DNA of 64,000 bases from Thinopyrum elongatum (lineage: Eukaryota; Streptophyta; Magnoliopsida; Poales; Poaceae). Location: NCBI GenBank assembly GCA_011799875.1, contig CM022301.1, positions 211,317,888 through 211,381,887 of the forward strand, written 5' to 3'. The translations under genes and the position numbers were made by a program. The notes under the pieces were generated by a model. That model was not told the origin of the DNA, did no database searches, and worked only from the letters and a program-made list of their open reading frames with translations. Shown one piece after another: positions 58,097 through 64,000 of this stretch. Every line of letters starts with the position of its first letter. Position 1 is the first letter of the stretch.

Positions 58097-59113
58097 TCAG
58101 TAGCCTGCATAGTGGTCGGAGTGATAGCTCACGGAGGCTCGGGGTGCAGACGCCTCAGCCTGCCATGCAGCCACAACCGCTGAGTTATGTGCTCGTGCCT
58201 CGCTCTCAATAACATAATACCTTCCCTTGCTGTGAACATCAAAGAGAGCAGGTGTAGGCAAAAAGGTGTCCACAACGGACCTTTTATTAAACAACAGGTT
58301 ATAAGTAAAATTATGGGTTTCACCACTATGGATCTTATGATGTTTTGTAGCATCGAAGTCCTAGTACTACGTGGGTAGGATGGGGTCATAAGGCCAAGGT
58401 GAAACACCCAACTCTCTTGCTAAGAGTGTGGCATAAATTCCACCATAAAAATATCCACTACCAGCGTTGTGTTGCAACCTGCATGCAACAATCGCTCCAA
58501 GGTTATAACTTTTGTCACTAGTGAGAGCGGTGCGTACGAGGCTCAGGTATGGAGCACAAAGTGTACTACAATCTTGCTTGCCTACAATGCATTTCCCATT
58601 AAATAGTGCAAAGTATTGGATTGAGGGAAAATGAATGCTCTTTATTCTACCTTGCGTCACTCCTCTAGTCTCACCGTAGTAAAGACTAGTCAAGAATATC
58701 TCAAACTCAGATCTTGGTGATTCATCTAGCGAACCCCAAAATGGAATTTTCCAGTAGTTAGAAAATGTCTCTAAGGGTAGAGTGAAAGGATAATCGTACA
58801 GTTTAAACGACACTCTAGACTCACAAGGATGGAATTTAAATTCTTTAGTAAATGATTCAGTGAGGCTGAGGTGTTGGTTGCACTTATCTGCAATGTAGGG
58901 GCCGAGCTCGACATTGTGAACATATTGCTCAAATTCCTCTTTAATGCCCATACGCACCATATAATCGTTGCATGGCCATAAACATGATTTGGTGGCGGCA
59001 TCTCGTATGGAATTTTCACTTGGTTCAACATAAGACCGACGAACGGATCTGCTACTAGAAGATGCCTCCGAGGACCTTCTCCTCGAAGAACTCCTCCCAA
59101 AGAGGTTCATCAT
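58097..59113 (-). pseudogene. Unidentified ORF of element G
   Basis: Minus-strand frame of about 339 codons from ATG at 59113 (MMNLFGRSSSRRRSSEASSS) to TAG at 58097, broken by two TAG codons close together (58367 and 58361). It begins with an Arg/Ser-rich stretch and YVEPSENSIRDAATKS. A globular part follows with FKLYDYPFTLPLETFSNYWKI, SEFEIFLTSLYYGETRG, SIHFPSIQYFALFNGK and LGAIVACRLQHNAGSGYFYGG. I know similar proteins of unknown role from plant LTR retrotransposons. No gag knuckle, protease or polymerase motif is seen. A 5' intron seems to precede it (see 59114-59565). Confidence 0.55.
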
Positions 59114-59565
59114 ATTTGCGTACAATTTTCTGAAGAAAAAAATTTGGGTCACAAAATTTTTATCAACAAAACTTCACAAGATTGATAGCAACTACTCATA
59201 GGGATGCATAGAGGCCATATCAAGCATTCAAACTACTTAGAACTCTAAGAATTCAACATGCAAACTCATCTACAGCAGCGACATGAGTAACTAATTATTC
59301 AAAATATAAACCACTAAAGAAAAAACTAATTGGACCAATGGAGGAGTCACATACCAAGCAACAATCCCCCGAAACAGTTTCGGAAATGGAGCTTTGAGCA
59401 AAGAGATCGAAATCGCGGGTTTGGGAGCAAGAACACAAGAGAGAGAGAGCAATGGTGATTTTTTCTGGAGGTAGGTGGTGACATGGGCTAAAGAGATAAG
59501 TGAGGGGGGCCACGTGGGGACCACAACCCACCAGGGCGCGCTTGGGGGTACTGGCATTAGGTGCC
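59114..59565 (-). other. 5' region of element G with a leader intron
   Basis: On the minus strand a donor (TTGCTTG then GTATGTGACTCC, near 59355) and an acceptor (TTTTTTTCTTCAG, near 59134) frame an AT-rich intron of about 220 bp just before the ORF start. Beyond it lies GC-rich sequence (CGTGGCCCCCCTCAC) up to 59565, where the right-hand duplicate begins. The 5' LTR of G is not seen. Confidence 0.5.
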
Positions 59566-61068
59566 TTGTGAGGAAATGTTGAATTTTTTATGTCCCCATT
59601 AAGTGCCTTTTCTCAATGGCTCCTATTTGTCTTCAAGACCCTGCTCTGGAAGGAGGGAATCCTCTTCTCTCCACTTCCCAGGGCAACAACATTTCTCCAG
59701 AAGCTGCAGGGAAAATAGCTTCCTCAACCAATGCCCTTCACCTCAAAGGAAAAAGGAAGGAAAGGACCCCTAGAGTGGAATTAGAGGTAAGAAGCAGCAC
59801 TAGATTGCAGCATCTTAACAATGGTTTCAAAAGGAAAAGTTGTCAGGATGGGAATTGTATGGCTTGACTAGCCAAACCTCCTCCTTGTAATAGCAAAGTG
59901 GTTAAAAACCTTAATTCTTCTTATTGCAAGGTGGGCCCGAAGACAACCACTAAGGAGATTCTGAATAAGAAGAAGGCAAAGAAGGGAGGAAAGCAGCCTG
60001 CCTAGAGGGACTAGAGCAAATGAACTACTTCATGATTAGTAGAGAAAGAATGACTTGCAAAAGAATTATGTTGAATGTTTTATTTTGTAATAACTATGAT
60101 GAGATGATGGATGTATTATTCCTTTTGCACTGCTGGTCTGTAGTTTGATGTATAACAACTCTTTTACTTCCTCTGAAGGAGTTATCTCACACTTTGCGAG
60201 TCCTAATAGACCTTATGCCCTTCTTCAGTCATGAACAGAAACTGGAATATGTTGAATTCGAATGTGAGAGGTATAAACTCTAGTGACAAGTGGTTGGCTC
60301 TTTCTAACAAAATAGAAGAATTTGAATGCTCTGTCATCTGTTTGCAAGAAACCAAAAGAGAAAACTTTGACAGCTCTTACCAAAAAAAATTGTCCCAGGA
60401 AATTCAATAAATTTTATTTCTCTCCAGCAGTAGGGGCAGCTGGGGGCCTATTTGAGGCTTGGAATGAAAACATGTTTTTTAGGAGAATGTCTTTTCAAGA
60501 ACTCCTTCTCCCTCTCTATTAGTTTCACTTCTGTTCATACTCGTGACTCTTGGATCCTCACAAATATTTATGGCCCTTGTGATGCTGAAGGCAGATCCAA
60601 CTTCCTGGAATGGTTCAAAAACATTCAAATGCCAGATGAAATTGATTGGATAATTGTTGGTGATTTCAACTACATCAGATACCCACACAATAGAAATATG
60701 GGATCAGGGGATATGTCTAGGATGATGCAATTTAATGATGCCATCAGCTATCTGGCCCTGGTGGAGATTCCATTAAAATGAAGAAGTTTCACCTGGAGTA
60801 ATATGCAACAAGTACCATTGTTAGATAAAATTGACTGGGTCATCACCTGTGAGAGCTGGTCCTCAATCTATCCTAATACCTTGGCCTTGCCACTTTCCAA
60901 TCCCATTTTAAACCACACTCCCTGTGTTATCAAGATTGGTACCTCTATTACAAAAGCCCAAATTTTCAGGTTTGAAATTTTTTGGATGGAGCATCCAGAT
61001 TTCAAGCAAATTGTGCAGTCCATTTGGTCCCAACCTTTGATAGAATCTGATAGTGCCAAACTAATTAC
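59566..61068 (+). pseudogene. LINE ORF1 end and endonuclease (copy 2)
   Basis: Matches 1087-2587 with a constant offset of 58,479-58,481 and about 2-3% differences. It contains the ORF1 C-terminal segment (MAPICLQDPALEGGNPLL...), which here runs on past the stop seen in copy 1 at 1270. The endonuclease has ICLQETKREN near 60338 and the intact WIIVGDFNYIR near 60650. The TGA after VEIPLK is shared with copy 1. Other differences are small indels in A-runs. The left edge is sharp: CTTGTGAGGAAATG is common to both, and what lies before is unrelated. Confidence 0.9.
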
Positions 61069-61884
61069 TGATGGAAATATGCCCTACAGGCAATAATAAA
61101 ATGGTTATTATTATATTTCCTTAATCATGATAAAGGTTTATTATTCATGCTAGAATTGTATTGACTGGAAACTTAAATACATGTGTGAATACATAAACAA
61201 ATACTGTGTCCCTAGTAAGCCGCTACTAGACTAGCTCGTTGATCAAATATGGTTAAGGTTTCCTAACCATAGACATGTGTTGTCATTTGATAACAGGATC
61301 ACATCATTAGGGGAATGATGTGATGGACAAGACCCATCTATTAGCTTAGCTTATTGATCGTTCAGTTTATTGCTATTGCTTTCCTCATGTCAAATACATA
61401 TTCCTCCGACTATGAGATTATGCAACTCCCGGATACCGGAGGAATACCTTGTGTGCTATCAAACGTCACAACGTAACTGGGTGATCATAAAGATGCTCTA
61501 CAGGTATCTCCGAAGATGTTTGTGGAGTTGGCATAGATCGAGATTAGGATTTGTCACTCTGAGTATCGGAGAGGTATCTCTGGGCCCTCTTGGTAATACA
61601 CATCATAAGCTTGCAAGCAAATGACTAAGGAGTTAGTTACGAGGTGATGTATTATGGAACGATTAAAGTGACTTTCCGGTAATGGGATTGAACTAGGTAT
61701 GAAGATACCGACGATCGAATCTCGGGCAAGTAACATACCAATGGACAAAGGGAATTACGTATGTTGTCATAACGGTTCGACCGATAAAGATCTTCGTAGA
61801 ATATGTAGGAGCCAATATGGGCATCCAGGTTCCGCTATTGGTTATTGACCGGAGAGGTGTCTCGGTCATGTCTACATAGTTCTC
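61069..61884 (+). mobile_element. Truncated type I LTR (copy 2)
   Basis: Equivalent to 2588-3403. It stops after CTACATAGTTCTC and runs straight into gag of element A (TAGTCACTATCACC). The right half of the LTR, the filler, the type II scrap, solo LTR J and the leader of A are all missing. Confidence 0.9.
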
Positions 61885-62442
61885 TAGTCACTATCACCAA
61901 GCTACTAGAACTTCGTGATGAACTATAATATGCAAGGGATGATGAAAATGATTCCCGAGCTCTTCGTGATGCTAAAATCGGCGAAGGTAGAAATCAAGAA
62001 AGAGCATCAAGTGTTGATGGTTAAACAAGACCACTAGTTTCAAGAAAAATGGCAAGGGAAAGAAAGGGAACTTCAAGAAGAATGGCAAGCAAGTTGCCAC
62101 TCCCGTGAAGAAGCCCAAAGCTGGACCTAAGCCTAAAACTGAGTGCCTCTACTACAAAGGGAATGGTCACTAGAAGCAGAACTATCCAAAATACTTGGTG
62201 GATAAGAAGGATGGCAAAGTGAACAAAGGTATATTTGATATACATGTTATTGATGTGTACTTTACTAGTGTTCGTAGTAACCCCTGGGTATTTGATATTG
62301 GTTCAGTTGCTAAGATTAGTAACTCAAAACAGGAGTTGTATAATAAACAGAGACTAGTTAAGGGCAAGGTGACGATGTGTGTTGGAAATGATTCCAAGGT
62401 TGATACGATCACCATCGCACACTACCTCTACCTTCGGGATTA
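61885..62442 (+). pseudogene. gag 3' part of element A (copy 2)
   Basis: Equivalent to 10016-10573 (offset 51,869). Includes the basic region (GKGKKGNFKK in one frame), the broken Cys/His knuckle near 62150 and the protease remnant near 62290 (WVFDIGSVAKISNSKQ). A stop seen in copy 1 after KQEL (10469) is a Tyr codon here, so copy 2 is better preserved at that point. Confidence 0.8.
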
Positions 62443-63319
62443 GTGTTGAACCTAAATAAATGTTATTTGGTGTTTGTGTTGAGCATGAATATGATTGGAT
62501 CATGTTTATTGCAATACGGTTATTCATTTAAGTCAGAGAATAATTGTTGTTCTGTTTACATGAATAAAACCTTCTATGGTCATACACCCAATGTGAATGG
62601 TTTATTGAATCTCGATCGTAGTGATACACATATTCATAATATTGATGCCAAAAGATGCAAAGTTGATAATGACAGTGCAACATATTTGTGGCACTGCCGT
62701 TTAGGTCATATTGGTGTAAAGCGCATGAAGAAACTCCATGCAGATGGACTTTTGGAATCACTTGATTATGAATCATTTGGTACTTGCGAACCATGCCTCA
62801 TGGGCAAGATGACTAAAACTCCGTTCTCCGAAACAATGGAGTGAGCTAATGACTTATTGGAAATAATATATACTGATGTATGCGGTCCAATGAGTGTTGC
62901 AGCACGCGGCGGGTATCGTTATTTTCTGACCTTCACAGATGATTTGAGTAGGTATGGGTATATCTACTTGATGAAACACAAGTCTGAAACATTTGAAAAG
63001 TTCAAAGAATTTTAGAGTGAAGTGGAGAATCATCATAACAAGAAATTAAAGTTTCTACAATCTGATCGCGGAGGCGAATATTTGAGTTACGAGTTAGGCC
63101 TTCATTTAATAAAATGTGGAATTGTTTCACAACTCACGCCACCTGGAACACCACAGCGTAATGGTGTGTCCGAACATCGTAACCGTACTTTATTAGATAT
63201 GGTGCGATCTATGATGTCTCCAACCGATTTACCACTATCGTTTTGGGGTTATGCATTAGATACAGCCGGATTCACGTTAAATAGGGCACCATCTAAATCC
63301 GTTGAGACGACACCGTATG
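62443..63319 (+). pseudogene. pol integrase part of element A (copy 2)
   Basis: Equivalent to 10574-11450. 62443-62844 covers the zinc-binding region (LWHCRLGHIG; TCEPCLMGK). After a TGA at 62842 the frame goes on with the integrase core (DVCGPMSV, FTDDLSRYGYI), a TAG near 63013 and then TPPGTPQRNGVSEHRNRTLL. The TGA of copy 1 at 11189 is absent; here the codon reads CAA. It ends, like copy 1, at CACCGTATG against an LTR. Confidence 0.8.
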
Positions 63320-64000
63320 TGATGGAAATATGCCCTAGAGGCAACAATAAAATGGTTATTATTATATTTCCTAAATCATGATAAAGGTTTATTATTCATG
63401 CTAGAATTGTATTGACCGGATACTTAAATACATGTGTGGATACATAAACAAATACCGTGTCCCTAGTGAGCCTCTACTAGACTAGCTCGTTGATCAAAGA
63501 TGGTTATGGTTTCCTAACCATAGACATGAGTTGTCATTTGATAACGGGATCACATCATTAGGAGAATGATGTGATGGACAAGACCCATCCGTTAGCTTAG
63601 CATATGATTGTTCAGTTTATTGCTACTACTTTCTTATGTCAAATACATGTTCCTTCGACCATGAGATCATGCAACTCCCTGATACCGGAGGAATACTTTG
63701 AGTGCTATCAAACATCACAACATAACTGGGTGATCATAAAGATGCTCTACAGGTATCTCCGAAGGTGTTTGTTGAATTGCCGTGAATCGAGATTGGGATT
63801 TGTCACTTCGTGTATCGGAGAGGTATCTCTGGGCCCTCTCAGTAATACACATCATCAGCTTGCAAGCAAAACGACTAAGGAGATAGTCACGAGGTGATGT
63901 ATTACGAAACGAGTAAAGAGACTCGCCAGTAATGAGATCGAACTAGGTATGAAGATACCGACGATTGAATCTCGGGCAAGTAACATACCGACAGACAAAG
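63320..64000 (+). mobile_element. LTR start (copy 2 of 11451-12131)
   Basis: Matches the first 680 bp of the type II LTR with few differences and reaches the window edge. Whether the second copy also holds element C further on cannot be seen. Confidence 0.85.

Noticed and set aside
1..64000. CRISPR array, bacterial operon, or organelle DNA
   Set aside because: No regularly spaced direct repeats of that type, no operon structure, and everything identifiable belongs to plant nuclear transposable elements.

Overview
The window is a block of nested transposable elements from a large plant genome. It very probably comes from a Triticeae grass (wheat, Aegilops, rye or barley): the copia elements have the LTR ends, tRNA-Met primer site, leader and Gag-Pol of the Angela/BARE/WIS group, and an Athila-type element resembles Sabrina. 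The organism is an inference. I found no host gene, rRNA, tRNA or CRISPR array. Almost every coding region is a decaying retroelement or transposon gene, and family names other than the superfamily are from recognition.

Layout, left to right. (1) 1-2587: a LINE relic (inverted ORF1 piece, a 290-bp LTR scrap, ORF1 C-terminus, endonuclease). (2) 2588-34289: a pile-up of Angela-type copia material on the + strand. It holds three LTR blocks (2588-4352, 11451-13116, 31526-33229), an LTR scrap (4450-4791) and three primer sites with leaders. Element 'A' (4450-11450) carries a 3.5-kb solo LTR 'J' (4876-8390). Element 'B' (11451-33229) is interrupted by a complete 13.3-kb Ty3/gypsy Tat-type element 'C' (13657-26934, TSD CCATG). 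Element 'D' is only a leader. (3) 34290-35515: the 3' part of a LINE reverse transcriptase gene, same strand as the LINE at 1-2587. (4) 35516-42452, - strand: a chimera whose 3' half is Angela-type ('E': integrase to LTR) and whose 5' half is a gypsy element ('F': LTR, gag, protease). (5) 42453-44873: an intron-containing CACTA-type gene fragment ending in a Ulp1-like protease. (6) 44874-59565, - strand: an Athila-like element 'G' with an unidentified ORF, holding a complete Sabrina-like Athila element 'H' (46963-56727). (7) 59566-64000: a second copy of the left end of the window (LINE, LTR, element A, LTR), with a 6,612-bp deletion.

Main points. The two ends of the window are direct copies about 58.5 kb apart, 2-3% diverged by partial eye count, so a large segmental duplication is likely. 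Element C has one continuous gag-pol frame broken only by five TAG codons, plus a multi-exon antisense gene of the type known from Tat elements. Angela copies B and E share an internal deletion that removes most of RNase H, and A and B share gag stop codons, which points to a defective lineage mobilised in trans. Copies B and E also form a roughly 4-kb inverted repeat around a 2.3-kb spacer. I see no clear new functional system; the most open questions are the antisense gene of C, the unidentified ORF of G, and the structural rearrangements.
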